Positions 11,301 through 20,979 of a stretch of DNA of 64,000 nucleotides are shown here, piece after piece. The notes under the pieces were generated by a model, which was not told the origin of the DNA, searched no databases, and worked only from the letters and a program-made list of their open reading frames with translations. Within the stretch, counting starts at the first letter, position 1. Each line of letters opens with the position of its first letter. Source of the DNA: Rugalucina vietnamica (taxonomy: Eukaryota; Mollusca; Bivalvia; Lucinida; Lucinidae); the NCBI GenBank assembly GCA_964017185.1, contig OZ024872.1, forward strand, positions 40,492,188-40,556,187. The letters are read 5' to 3'. Made by a program: the position numbers and the translations under genes.

Positions 11301-14300
11301 GTTATGTCGCAGGATTATACATGTATCTTGACTATATTCCATAAGGACGACGTCACGACATGAACATTCAACTAATCTAAAGAACCAAACGACCGAGTTA
11401 TGAGGGACACATGGAAATACACTTACTTCAAGTTTTTTGAAACTATATTCAGAAGTTTATAGACCGTAAGTGTCACTTTGACTTTTCATGCAACACATCA
11501 ATGTGTCAAAACATACTTCAAGTTCCATGTAATTTTCGTGCCATCCACGCGTGAACTTTTCCCGCCACACGTGAAATTTCCCCGCCACGCGCGAGCGTAG
11601 CGTGGAAAAGTCCCGCGACTGGCAACAAAATTTCTCGCAAAATTCATGCGAAATTCACGGATTTTCCGCGCGAGTTTTTTGTTTTTCTTGCGTGGAAAAT
11701 GTTCAAAATCCACGCGAGACGCGAGTATTATAGAACTATCGCGCCGTGTGTACTGTATCGTAGTCGATACCAGGTAACCAGATAGAAAGGAATTTCTATC
11801 AGCCAGAAAAGACAGAAAACAAGTAATCAACGGTTTTAACAACTGTTGCACAGAAAAGCCAGTTCGTTTTATTATCCGTTCAACTAGACTACAAAATGAT
11901 TTTATGCTTTGAACATTATACTTGATATCGTGTACTTCAAGACCTTAACTTAATGACCATGTCTATTTCTCATTATGAAAACTTGTCCATGCAATATATA
12001 AAGATTTTTTTCACCTTTAAAAACTGAAAATTTCATAAGAAAAATTTCGATATTTTTCTTAATTTTGCTCGGCGAGGCGGTTCTAACGAGTACCCACAAT
12101 CTATGTTTTGGAGCAAAAATAAGAAAAATAGGTATACCCCTGCAAACCCCAGTTTTGCTATATAAAAGTGGGGTTCAAGGGGTTATACATTTCACGGACA
12201 TGTTTTCCTGATGTACTGCTTAATACCTGTCTACCGCTAGGTCTCATATGCTATGATAATTAAAAGCCTTGATAATTAAAAGCCTCTTTGTTGGTTAAAT
12301 GAGAAGTTTTCCCTTTGTGCTAACCATTTCTTATTTTATGGAAGCTTTGGTTAACAATGAAAACGATATGGTAGGTGTTTTCAGACTCGAATAAGCGAAA
12401 CAGATGAGCAGTGTCATGTGAGTTTCACAATAAAACACAACCGATCTAAGTTATAAAAAAAAAAACGTCCAACTAAATTGCATTTCGACAATTATCGTGA
12501 AACTTAAAAGCGATTAACTTACTTTTAAACCAAACGTTTCACCCAGACCATTTTAGTAGCTGTTATTGGTCCAGTAGAAGTTAACCAAGTGCAAACATTA
12601 TGTTATGCACATGTTTTGCAAGGAGAAACATGCCAAGTTAATACAAGAGGGTAGTTGATTTCTTATTCTGCTTTGCTTTGTGTCTATGGTGCTTCTCCAT
12701 GTTTCTGACGGACATTAATCAAATTTTTTATATATATATGAAAAAAAGATGGGCCATACCGCGGTTTCGTCTACTTAAGCCTCTTTAGTGACCCCTTTAG
12801 ATTTGGCGTAATGAAGCCAAAGTGAGATACTGTAATTTTGCAATTTTCAACGGGATAGTCGATACAAAGACTAGTGTAATCCAAACAGAGCCAAATATAA
12901 AAACGAAAATCTTTTACCACAAAGTCAGATTTTTGTTTTGTTTTGTATGTGGAAGGAGCAAGCACACTTCGGTAATGGATATGCGCAAATTTGGAATATG
13001 ACAAAGAAGATTTGACCCTGCCTTAATGTTTAATGTGAGTTGAGGTTCGAAACGAAGTACAAAAATCATACCTTAGTTGTTCGGAATCCTGCAGTCAGCA
13101 ACATTTCTCAACTGAGGTAATGCCATTTACCGAATTACTTGAGCTGTCTGGACGACACTGTGTCCCGAAGGACATTTACTTTCGCAGACAAGTCTTGTAG
13201 CTTCCAGCCAAATCCATTAATTTAAGAGATGGACATAGTGGGGCAGTATTTATTATGTTTCAATCTCATGTCTTTCATCAAAAGCCGATTAAGGACAAGA
13301 TTATTTTTGTAATCGCAAGACTTATGCGTCTGTAACACGCAACCTTTGTAGGGTTGTTCATAGTCATGTCTTGTCATGTCAGAAACAATGGCAATAAAAT
13401 GAGTGACAAAGCAAACGTCTTTGTAATGCCTGGAGAATACACATATTAGCCTTCGTATCTGTACTATCTGGTTATATGTGTTCACATTTCCCTCCATTCG
13501 TGACTAAATTGCACAGCAACCCTTTCTTTAACTCTGGCCTGATGACAAGAACAAGCTTGTTTCGTAGCCTTAGCTGGATGCATAAACGGCATTATCGCTC
13601 TGTCGTGGCTTAAATATGACCAACCGCGGCTTTGATATGACCAACCAGCTTACAAAGTGATCTTCATCATGATAGAACTCGCATGACCAGTATTACAGAA
13701 GAATAGCAGCCGGTATTTAATTAATGTTTTGAATTAAAATTATCGATCTACTTGCGACCGCTCGGTAGCTATTGCATTTTTTGCGCAAGGTCATTTCCGT
13801 GCAAGACTTTTAATTTCATTCATTACGTTATTATGCATCACAATATCTATTTGAGAATTATTCAGTTAAACTGGGCTTCATGTCAACTTTTTACTGTAAT
13901 TTGAAATCCAAAGACTGGTCCACAGTAACCTTGAGGGTATTTTTATTTCGTACGTAGCAGTGACATCAATGTATAACAAAAATGAATAATAAAAATATAT
14001 GTTTACATCAATTTTTCAGCGACCTCCAGGGATCGGACTACCTGACACCCCTGTCATGATGCATGACCTTAACCTTGATGAAATGATGGCTCCTAGTTAT
14101 GCAGCTCCCTTACAATCCACGGGAAAATTGAAGGTCCAGATACAGTTCGGAGATAAAGCATTACATGTTATAATTATTGAGGTGAGAATCATTCACAAAA
14201 AGAAACGTTCACAAAAGAACTTTATCACAGACTTTAGCCACGGCAATGTTCTTTCAGAGATAGATCTTTCAAAATATTTTGAATAATGATAGTGAGAAAG

Positions 14301-17300
14301 AAAGGGAGTAACAGAACGTTTTAACCAATCCTCGTAAAACTATAAAACCTACAACTGATTAATAAAACGTTCAGCGTTTAATCATGATTTTGATTGTTTA
14401 TTTATCTGAATGGATATCTTAGTGCCTCAAAAGTACCGTAGTATTTTCCAAGCAACAGAAGAAGAGGAAAATGTGTGAACGATAGCAATGGCCAGGAACT
14501 GGTCCACTAAGCACCAAGGCCCAACCCAAAAACTAAATTGGAAAATCCAAAAAGATAATTAGGTACTGATAAAAGCCAGCACATCGCAAGCGGAGTGAAC
14601 AGCTATTTCTTTAAGGGTGGCTACTAAGTTACCTGAACTTAAATAATGTATATGAAAATGCACATTAAAAACACAAACAGCACAAAAATCGACTAAAACT
14701 AAAACGTGAAGCAAATAGAACCACAATAGGAGTCACACTTGGACATGATCAATAAATATACAGTTGCGCAGTTGAAAACAAAAAAAAACTTTTTCGTCCT
14801 CGACGGAGAAAACTAATACACCAGAGTCTAAAACTCGTAAGCGACCAACGAAAACTAAATACGAAATGCAACGCATAATCAAAAGAATATTAAGTAAAAC
14901 TTGTGTCTAAATTACCCCCTTAAGCTTTATGTGTAAATGTAAGAAATGACTTGTAAATGCAAGATAATAACGATTTCCTTGCTTAGAACAAATGAGCCAC
15001 CTCATGGGAAAACCAACAATTTGCATATGCGAAAACAAAGACGCAGATCAGCTTCGCGGTACAATTCCTCTTCTACTTAAATCCAAACTTCTAAGCTTCT
15101 AGCTATTTTCTGTGACTTTACAGGACGGGTTGTGTCGGACCTGTTAGGAAACCACAATATTTGTTTTCCCACGAGGCGGCTCAAATAATTTGAATTGCTC
15201 GATACAGGCTACACACAATATCGTTGCAGTCCCAATTGCAAGACGTTTTTCCTTGGTCAGTTGAGGCTTCAAAACGTGCACAATTAGCTTACTTTTGCGA
15301 ATTTTGACTTGTACATCGAATTTTAATTACATTCCACACCGCATCACAGTAAACATGTTTGTCTTTTCCAGGCTGGTGATCTCCGAATCGCAGGGTTACC
15401 TAGCAACACAGATGTTAATCCATATGTCAAAGCATTCCTGGTCCCAGGAAGGACGTTTAAATATAGAACAAAAACTATCAACAAATCTAGAGTAAGTGAA
15501 TATCTTAGTATTTTTCTTATTGTTTACTTGTATCCTTCTAACATGTTTAAAGGAGAGGGTGCTCGTTTGGGTTCAATCTTCAGCATCTTTGTCATTTTAT
15601 TGTTGCGTCGGAGTTGTTTCATTTATGTTTTAGGACACCATGTTTAAAACAGCTGATAGATTTGAAAGATCATGCAAATATTAAATTTGATCTTTATGGA
15701 AAATAGAAACTATTTGTCAGGTCAATGCTGTCAATCGGTGCCGATTATGTACAATGTATGTACTAAGGAGAAATACCAATAATACTAATTAGACTGGAAA
15801 AGGTGTTCACTATTGCGTGCAACTGCTGTAATTCATCTTAGGATATTTAAATATTTTTTTAAAAAAAGTAAGTAAAAAGTTGCTATAATTTTGTCTAATT
15901 GTTTTGTAGACACCAGTATTTTTGGAGAAATTCGCAATACAAGATATAACCAGAGAATCTGTTACGGAGGAATCGGCTCTAGAATTCCAAGTGTACTCAT
16001 CACATCACATGACCCGTCGCCATCTTGTTGGTATGGCGTCCATATTTCTGAAAGATGTTGATAAATTTGAAAATGGTCTTGCTGAATTAGTGATTCTTCC
16101 ACATAGTGTGTACAGGGTGAGTGCTATACCTTTACGCTTGTATTCCCTATTTTTAGAAATGAATAGACAAGGGGAGATAACGTGGGTTGATATAATGATT
16201 AAATTACAATCGCGAAAAAATCTACAAATCTACCAAAAATCATTATGTTATCGTGTTAATTAACATTTCTGATAGCTGTAAACATTCAAATACAAAAATA
16301 CAATGCTCAAAATATTTAAAGGAACACTGCACTGTTTTACATATATTGCAGTATACTGTATAGTACTCCAACTTTGACCTGATTTTAAAAGCATGCCCGG
16401 AAGACACCGGTTTCGCACAATTTGAATGATTCCTCGAAGTGTCTGATTACAGGACATATTTAAATGCAGATACTGCCCTGTTAATTAAGGTCCATGGGGC
16501 GTTCTTCGTATTTTGTTAAAAATGTGATTTTTGGCATTTTTCTGAAAGCCTACAGACAAGAGGACTTTAAGTGATTCTGATCTTCCTGTTAAATCAATTT
16601 TTAAATGCATTCTGGTGAATAATGACAGTGCCTGATTCAATGTTCCTTGCAACGGTCATGTTTGATGTTATTTTGGAAAAAAGACCATTTTTTGACAAAA
16701 TTGAAATTTTACTAATTGGCTCCAAGGACCGTGACTTGAAGCAGGACATTTTCCCTGACAAATTTACAATAGAAAGAAAATGATTAAAAGGTAGCGGAGA
16801 TCATGCTGGAGCCTATTTTGAAAAAAAAATGCTTATGACCACTTTTCACAAAACATGTTCCATGGACTGAAAAATTGCATTTCTCCACGTTACTACGAAA
16901 ATTATGAAAAAGACACAGACATCCTGAATCTTTGTGTGCTTGGGGACATATATATAACACCGTTCCTTTAAATTTTTTGGGCATTGTAGTTTACCAGTTA
17001 GACGAATACTTTACAAATTTTACTTAAAATATAAATCGTTCATAGATCTGTGAAAACCGTTATAAACAAAGACTATCGACTCGCCCGTGTTTTAGGGGTT
17101 ATAGATATGACGTATTTACTGCAAACTTTTAGATATTATTGCTTATTTCAATGTGCAACGCTATCCCAAGTTTTAGAGTTCGCCTTTACTGATTGCATTT
17201 ATTTACCGTTATTTACCTGTTCGTGCGAAAAATGGTATAGTCTTATTACCATGTATCTATGAATTGACTGTAAGTAAATGTTTGAAAGCAAAATAATATA

Positions 17301-20176
17301 TGAAGGATGACATTTATACAAGTAGGACGCATGGCTACAGTGTAAACTGGAATGTTAAAAGGCTGAAATAAATAAGGAAACAATTTATTATATCTTGGAA
17401 TATCATTGATTAATAGTCAAGCAGTTATGACAGAAACATTGATTCATCGATAACCATTCTCTTAATCAATTTAAAAAGCGAAGTATCCAGAACGACGCAA
17501 GATAATTTTCTTATGACATTAATAGTTACGATCATTCATCTCCAGAAATGGAAACGCTCATTAAACTGATAACCTACAAACCAATTGCCTTATTTAGAAC
17601 CTTTCAATTTTGCTTATGTAGAGAATGAACAAACTGTTTAAAACAACGGATCACAACTGAAGTCATAAAGGGCCAACTATTTACCCCTTTACACGCTTAA
17701 TCTACGTGGTTACGTCTCGGTGCTCCCCTAAACAATGACCGCATTTCTATCGTGCAAAGATGTTGGATCTGTGAAAACCTATAAAGCATGTGGATCATGG
17801 TTTGATCATTTTTAAGAATGCCTCCTACACAAGGCAACAAACAATATCCTTTGCGCATAAAACAGCACTGCATTAATCAATGTCGTAGACGCATGAGTTG
17901 CGTACGAGAATGGGCACTCACAAGCTTACACATTTCATTCGATAGTAATTAACTTTTCTCTAAAACAGATTATTTTAATATTACAAACTGTGATACATCT
18001 TACGTATAAACGATTATCTCATATATTTGTACATGAAGTGCAAGTGCACCATTTTAACCAAGTTCAGAGGGTTCGAGGAAACCAGAAAACTGTTTCTTAT
18101 AATTATATATAATAAATTACTAACGCAGAAATACAAAACCATTACAAACCGTCTAGCTAATCAAGGCATTGTCATAACCAGCCCACGTGATATATCCGCC
18201 ATTAAGTACAAGAACATTATCGAGATCTATTTCGCTTATGTTTGTTATGCAAGTTCATCTGTACCACAATTACAGTTATCTAAAGATACGAAATAGGATA
18301 GACAAGGCATAGTCTAGTTTATTAAGGCATTGTCATACATGTATGTAGGCCACGTAATATATCCATTCAGTAAAAACACAATTTAGAGATCTGCTTATTT
18401 ATTTACTTAAGTTCATCAGTATATACACAGATACAGGTCCGTTGTATAAGTTAAGTACAAAGAGACTTGTTTCATAACTAATGTCATACCAGTACAAGAA
18501 CTTGAACTTCGTCTAATTTCATTGGGAACGGGTTTCTCATAGTCTATCATTATACATAGAAAACTACTCTGATAAATATATCAAAATCAAAAATGTAACA
18601 TTTGATCAGTCAGAGCATATTGCTAGGTATCAAAATTGACTTAGCGAAATTTGTTCAAATCTGCAAATACCCGAAGCTTCAAGGTGTTGTACTGTGTTGT
18701 CATTACTTGTGAAACAAGCCGCCATTTACTGATCTTATTCAACGGACCCGTATAAACATACGAAATAAGATTGACAAGGAGTACACTGGCTGAGAAACCT
18801 TGTCACTCAAACGGGAAGTTATTTGTAGTTCTTCTTGTGTGTGCTTCAAGCAAAGGTTTGTGAAAATTTAATTCATCTCTTATCATTTTTAAGCGTTTAA
18901 TCCTCTTCTTTCAGTTACATCAAGGAGATATCCATATATCTGGTTGTTACCAACCTGTCGCAGGGAAAATTGTGTTTAACGTTGTAGAAGCTAGAAACCT
19001 TCCTCGGGTCTCTCTTCTTGGTGCTGTCAGTAAGTATCGAGTTTTGGAAGTTTGGTCGAATATCAAACATAAATAACACATCTTAAGATGGGCGCTACCA
19101 CATCCATTGCCATTTCTCTACAATGTTATTATTAGGAAGTTCCAAAACAAGGTCTAAGATATATTACAATGTATTGTCTTTTTGACCATGATCAGTGTAT
19201 ATTATCCCATATGTTGTATTGTACATACACAAACGGAGAGTTAATAAAGTTATTTTAGGTATTTTGATATGTTATACAATTCCATGCACATGCCTATTCA
19301 GACCTGCCTGATTTTTTTTTTTTTTTTTTTTGCTTATCGTCCTTTTTGTATCTTTAATCAATTTTCCAATTACCTCATTCTCAGAGTACACATTCTATAA
19401 TTTAGGCAACAAAAATTGAATATCATGTCTGTCCTTTCCGTGGCCGTTAAATACATTTATGGCAAAGGTAAAAATGACATTCCATTTCAGATCCCTACGT
19501 TAAGGTTGAGATGTATATAAATGGTATCCGTGAAGCCAAACATAAAACAAAAGTGCGCCAAAATACACAGGATCCTGTTTGGAATCAGCCATGTGTCTTC
19601 GATATTAACCGAGAGAATCCGAAGCTTCTCGGTCACGTGTTTGTGTTTCATATTATACATAAAGACATGATGATGGGCGTCCAGAAAATAGGGCAGGTAT
19701 GTGAATGCATTGCCCACCTTAATCATTGGGAATTCATTTAAATTCGCTTATCGTATATGGAATATGCTTACATGGTATATTGGTATTAAAGTACATCCGA
19801 TGTTCAAGTAGGCGTCCTCTTGGTGACTCCTTATTTGCCTGTTAATGGTTCTTGTCACGCAGCTGTCACGTTCAGACTGCATTAGTACCTTGTTTTGCAT
19901 AACAAACATTTCTTAAATGGCATATATTTTGTTTCATTCATTTGGTTTTACTAGGAAAACTTTACTTAAAGTAATGTGTATATTCTCTCCCTGTTCCGTT
20001 GATCAGTCCAATTATTTTAACACTTTGCATGATGTTTGTCAATATCGCTTCAGGTTGAGTTAGGCTGGTACAGTCACGGAGAACAGCTAGATCATTGGTA
20101 CGATATCATGGAACACCCACACAGACCCACTGACTACTGGCATCCTGTTATAAAGACGAGCAAAATACAAACGTGA
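938..20176 (+). CDS. Tandem C2-domain (synaptotagmin-like) protein; 3' part of gene, nine exons
   Basis: Joining 938-1135, 7600-7620, 8214-8335, 14020-14181, 15372-15491, 15910-16116, 18915-19029, 19491-19696 and 20054-20176 gives an open frame of 423 codons plus stop. Every junction is AG/GT with matching phase. Residues 1-145 form a charged linker with a basic cluster at 38-48 and RRxS-type sites at 23-26 and 47-51. C2A spans about 147-275. C2B spans about 279-400 and ends in a WHPV tail (412-415), resembling the WHxL motif of synaptotagmins. The usual DPYV loop motif reads NPYV in both domains (N183, N315). In loop 3, C2A has YSSHHMTR and C2B has IIHKDM where aspartates are expected, so calcium-independent membrane or protein binding is likely. 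The start codon lies upstream of the window. Candidate relatives are divergent synaptotagmins (12-17 group), synaptotagmin-like proteins, or TC2N. I cannot choose between them. Confidence 0.88.
1463..2702 (-). mobile_element. Element with AGCTCACCTGAG-type ends and internal tandem modules
   Basis: The left end carries CCCACCTGAGCC and a short GAGCC..GGCTC hairpin, then AAGGTGAGCTTATAG. The right end reads CTCAGGTGAGC, then the AGGACCAATGGTCCT hairpin and CTGGTT. The same two ends bound the elements at 35864, 48551, 52372 and 56088. Inside are degenerate repeats containing 'tggccaatcaaagccaaattttat'-like and 'gaccttg' modules. A 40-plus-base T run sits at 1727-1769. No transposase is recognisable, so the element is non-autonomous. 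Confidence 0.7.
1727..1769. repeat. Poly(T) tract
   Basis: An uninterrupted T run of over 40 bases sits inside the array element. Similar runs occur at about 5273-5306, 19312-19331, 40441-40479 and 45399-45422. An A-rich run interrupted by single G bases lies at 54313-54346. Confidence 0.9.
3236..3425 (+). repeat. Hairpin repeat with a 67-bp near-perfect palindrome
   Basis: 3328-3394 is a palindrome with arms GCAAACAGAATAG...CGCCGCA and TGCGGCG...TACTGTTTGC, about 32 bases each around TTC, with two mismatches. The flanks ('acaaatgg..ttgcccat' upstream, 'cccacaaaaatgacg' downstream) recur at about 28178-28400 and, reversed, at 55836-56060. Those copies have lost most of one palindrome arm. 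Confidence 0.75.
4373..5272 (+). mobile_element. Decayed TIR element, older copy of the 5481-6385 element
   Basis: It begins CATATGGAAATTAGTTAGG after TA and follows 5481-6385 along its whole length. Shared blocks include 'gtgaacaccaa', 'tttgattcagaaa' and 'ttttccgggg'. The right TIR is cut off by a poly(T) run at about 5273. Neither copy keeps a long open reading frame. Confidence 0.7.
5481..6385 (+). mobile_element. 905-bp Tc1/mariner-like non-autonomous TIR element
   Basis: The ends are CACATGGAAATAAGTTAGGG and, in reverse complement, CACATGGACATAAGTTAGGG. The inverted repeat continues through GAACAC with one mismatch over 25 bases. TA dinucleotides flank both ends (5479-5480 and 6386-6387), as expected for Tc1/mariner-type integration. 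No transposase motif is visible, so it depended on a helper. The TIR core ATAAGTTAGG is shared with the elements at 4373, 8481 and 39941. Confidence 0.85.
7000..7240 (-). repeat. Dispersed repeat fragment (43.6-44.3 kb family)
   Basis: 'gagtggccccctactgggaa' followed by 'atagctgctcactcggctta' is the reverse of 43695-43745. The similarity weakens downstream. Confidence 0.5.
7600..7620 (+). CDS. C2 gene microexon (21 nt)
   Basis: The acceptor TTTTCATTTCAG is followed by 21 bases and the donor GTAAAT. The exon enters and leaves in the same phase (one base carried over), so it adds seven residues (A K Q A V P T and the first base of the next codon) without shifting the frame. It could be skipped or included without breaking the protein, which suggests alternative splicing of the linker. 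It is predicted by phase and splice sites only. Confidence 0.6.
8214..8335 (+). CDS. C2 gene exon: linker
   Basis: The acceptor CACCAATAG precedes it and the donor GTAAGT follows. It enters with one base carried over and ends on a codon boundary. It encodes RCRPDGRRVTLSSLVVSSL followed by a proline-rich, lysine-ending stretch (NPVGPPYQRKKPKL). No folded domain is recognisable. The basic end lies about 30 residues before C2A. Confidence 0.8.
8481..9047 (+). mobile_element. 567-bp TIR element, TA-flanked
   Basis: The left end is CTGGACAAATAAAGTTAGGG and the right end in reverse complement is CTGGTCAAAATAAGTTAGGG. Both continue ATC, so about 30 bases are inverted with few mismatches. TA flanks both ends. 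There is no open reading frame of note, so it is a non-autonomous Tc1/mariner-type element related in its TIR core to those at 5481 and 39941. Confidence 0.8.
10095..10245. repeat. Inverted repeat enclosing a duplicated 34-bp segment
   Basis: CTATCTACATCGCGCATGGT at the left is repeated inverted at the right (ACCATGCGCGATGTAGATAG). Between them, a segment starting 'atgctttcctcatg' and ending 'acgtgaacacgat' occurs twice in tandem with one mismatch. Confidence 0.8.
11107..11275. repeat. Two tandem copies of an 84-bp segment
   Basis: 'caccactggacatg' starts at about 11109 and again 84 bases later. The copies share 'attttccaacaaacatg' and 'cgtttaaccgc' and differ at a few positions. Apparent open frames across both copies on the minus strand are a by-product of the repeat. 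Confidence 0.8.
11550..11720. other. CpG-rich patch of short CACGCG/CGCGTGG repeats
   Basis: Against an AT-rich, CpG-poor background, this patch repeats CCACGCG, CGCGTGG and CCCGCCAC several times in both orientations. A 117-codon minus-strand open frame crosses it, but its arginine- and lysine-rich, repetitive composition is not convincing as a protein. Confidence 0.5.
11985..12205 (+). repeat. Foldback-family copy lacking one palindrome arm
   Basis: It matches 44516-44782 through 'aaaaatttcgatatttttct', then jumps directly to GGCGAGGCGGTTCTAACGAG. The arm that would precede the centre is missing. The rest (CCCCTGCAAACCCCAG, AAAAGTGGGGTT) is retained. Confidence 0.75.
14020..14181 (+). CDS. 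C2 gene exon: end of linker and first strands of C2A
   Basis: The acceptor AATTTTTCAG precedes it and the donor GTGAGA follows. Both ends are on codon boundaries. After a proline-rich start and an acidic stretch (HDLNLDEMM), the segment STGKLKVQIQFGDKALHVII has the alternating hydrophobic pattern of the first C2 strands (compare GKLxxxLxY...LxVxIxxA in synaptotagmins). Confidence 0.88.
14580..14830 (+). repeat. Dispersed repeat copy (43.6-44.3 kb family)
   Basis: 'gcaagcggagtgaacagcta' followed by a tract containing 'cacaaaaatcgact' and 'gaaccaca' parallels 43695-43860 at moderate similarity. Confidence 0.6.
14993..15183 (+). mobile_element. TGAGCCGC palindromic MITE, internally deleted copy
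   Basis: It starts TGAGCCACCTCATGGG and ends GAGGCGGCTCA. After GCAGATCAGCTTCGCGGTAC the second half of the central palindrome is missing and the sequence moves straight to ATTCCTCTTCTACTTAAATC. The other copies (22447, 31034, 39516) keep both halves. Confidence 0.8.
15372..15491 (+). CDS. C2 gene exon: C2A calcium-loop 1 region
   Basis: The acceptor TTTTCCAG precedes it and the donor GTAAGT follows, with both ends on codon boundaries. It encodes AGDLRIAG...NPYVKAFLVPG, then basic residues (KYRTKTINKSR). NPYV stands where DPYV is typical, so a key calcium ligand is replaced. The basic strand resembles the polybasic face of C2 domains. Confidence 0.88.
15910..16116 (+). CDS. C2 gene exon: second half of C2A
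   Basis: The acceptor TTGTTTTGTAG precedes it and the donor GTGAGT follows. The segment runs TPVFLEKFAI ... LEFQVYSSHHMTRRHLVGMA. TPVFLEKF matches the NPVFNETF strand of C2 domains. QVYSSHHMTRRHLVG aligns with the loop-3 stretch that carries paired aspartates in calcium-binding C2A domains. Those are absent here. Confidence 0.9.
16301..16986 (+). mobile_element. 686-bp TIR element in the intron between C2A and C2B
   Basis: The left end CAATGCTCAAAATATTTAAA and the reverse complement of the right end CAATGCCCAAAAAATTTAAA match, continuing AGGAAC. TA lies on both sides (16299-16300 and 16987-16988). No open frame is convincing. It is probably a non-autonomous Tc1/mariner-type element of a family different from the ATAAGTTAGG group. 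Confidence 0.75.
17028..17262 (+). repeat. Intronic block duplicated at 37335-37565
   Basis: The stretch beginning 'ataaatcgttcatagatct' and containing 'gacgtatttactgcaaac' and 'cgtgcgaaaaatggtatag' recurs at 37335-37565 with roughly nine of ten bases identical by eye. The frame across it is not coding-like, because the second copy breaks it. Confidence 0.85.
17556..18914 (+). other. Intron tract with further duplicated blocks
   Basis: 17556-17620 ('aacctacaaacca..tgccttatttagaacc') recurs at about 34255-34310. About 18320-18410 recurs at about 37615-37690. 18790-18914 (the polypyrimidine tract of exon 7) recurs at 37786-37915. Nothing else is recognised. Confidence 0.65.
18915..19029 (+). 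CDS. C2 gene exon: first strands of C2B
   Basis: The acceptor CTTCTTTCAG precedes it and the donor GTAAGT follows. It ends one base into a codon. It encodes LHQGDIHISGCYQPVAGKIV, then FNVVEARNLPRVSLLGAV. This is the classic GxLxxSLxYxPxxxxLxVxVxEARNL pattern of synaptotagmin-type C2B. The first loop lacks the usual aspartate (serine in its place). A broken copy lies at 37915-37946 and about 39810-39876. Confidence 0.92.
19491..19696 (+). CDS. C2 gene exon: C2B core
   Basis: The acceptor CCATTTCAG precedes it and the donor GTATGT follows. The split codon gives N, so the loop reads NPYVKVEMYI. The basic stretch EAKHKTKVRQ matches the C2B polybasic strand, and DPVWNQPCVFDI matches NPVFNExFxFxI. 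Loop 3 reads FHIIHKDMMMG, so only one acidic residue remains where calcium-binding C2B domains have two or three. No copy of this exon was found in the duplicated region. Confidence 0.92.
20054..20176 (+). CDS. C2 gene last coding exon: C2B end and WHPV tail
   Basis: The acceptor ATCGCTTCAG precedes it. It starts on a codon boundary, encodes VELGWYSHGEQLDHWYDIM ... YWHPVIKTSKIQT and stops at TGA 20174-20176. DHWYDIMEHPHRP...WHPV matches the HWxxMLxxPRRPxxxWHxL C-terminal helix of synaptotagmins. A degraded copy with an in-frame stop lies at 41309-41616. Confidence 0.93.
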   Translation, partial: VELGWYSHGEQLDHWYDIMEHPHRPTDYWHPVIKTSKIQT

Positions 20177-20721
20177 TCCATACTCCTTAAGCTGACTTGT
20201 GAATTATCTTGAATTTATCACATAAAATAAGCAGTTATCACAAACACTCCTTATGGCTGAGGAACGCAGCAGTGTCAGAAAATGTGTCAGAAGCAACATT
20301 TTGGAAGGCGATTTGTCAATGTATCATGGATTGGCTACAACCTGCAAACAAGATGCGTTTCCTTTCAAAAGTTTGACTCACGTGTTTCGACCACAGCGGG
20401 TTTAAGATTACTTACGTTTTTTTAGTCTGGCAAAATATGCTCGTTGTTAGTAACGTACCAGGCAGTTTTCTATTAAGACACCGATAGTAGTTACGGTAGA
20501 AAACGACAATAACACAAAAAGATGAAAGAAGGAAACCAATAGAAATAATCGAAGGCTTTCTATTCATCCAAATTACTTGTGTTGGTGTGTTTGGAGCGTT
20601 TTATTATTCGATACATCTCAAGGATACATAATCAAAATCAAATTGAAAATGCCGATTATATCTTACTCTGACAGGGAACTAACTGTAGGTTATTTATTCG
20701 TCATTCTCTAAGGTTAATAAA
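20177..20721 (+). other. Probable 3' UTR with candidate poly(A) signal
   Basis: No splice donor or further coding sequence is apparent after the stop. The first AATAAA after the stop codon is at 20716-20721. Transcript data would be needed to confirm the end. Confidence 0.4.
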
Positions 20722-20979
20722 CATGGTTTCCTTTCGTTACTAGATCTTTATGTATAAAAGGTAAAAAATGAATTTTAAAATGGAACCAAAGGCAATCATT
20801 GAGACAGAAATATAGATGAAGATAATGCTTGCATAGACAGCGAGAATAGACAGACAGATTTCGAAGACGGAAAAAGTAATTTATTTGTATGCATACTCAA
20901 CATATAGCTCTGGGTCAGTACAAGTTTCCTATCGCACATATTTTTGCTTTTGACAGTTTTATACATAAATGTTAATGGT

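Larger units (their letters stand above)
8336..14019 (+). other. Intron before the C2A exons
   Basis: This 5.7-kb interval contains the TIR element at 8481-9047, an inverted repeat at 10095-10245, an 84-bp tandem duplication (about 11107-11275), a CpG-rich patch (11550-11720), a foldback fragment (11985-12205), and sequence blocks (about 11930-13500) that recur at 31.4-33.0 kb and beyond. 12740-12960 belongs to the family tandemly repeated at 28.6-29.6 kb. No gene is seen. Confidence 0.7.

Noticed and set aside
11498-11851. 117-codon minus-strand open frame
   Set aside because: It lies across CACGCG-type short repeats, is biased to arginine and lysine, has no domain or splice context, and opposes the gene's direction.
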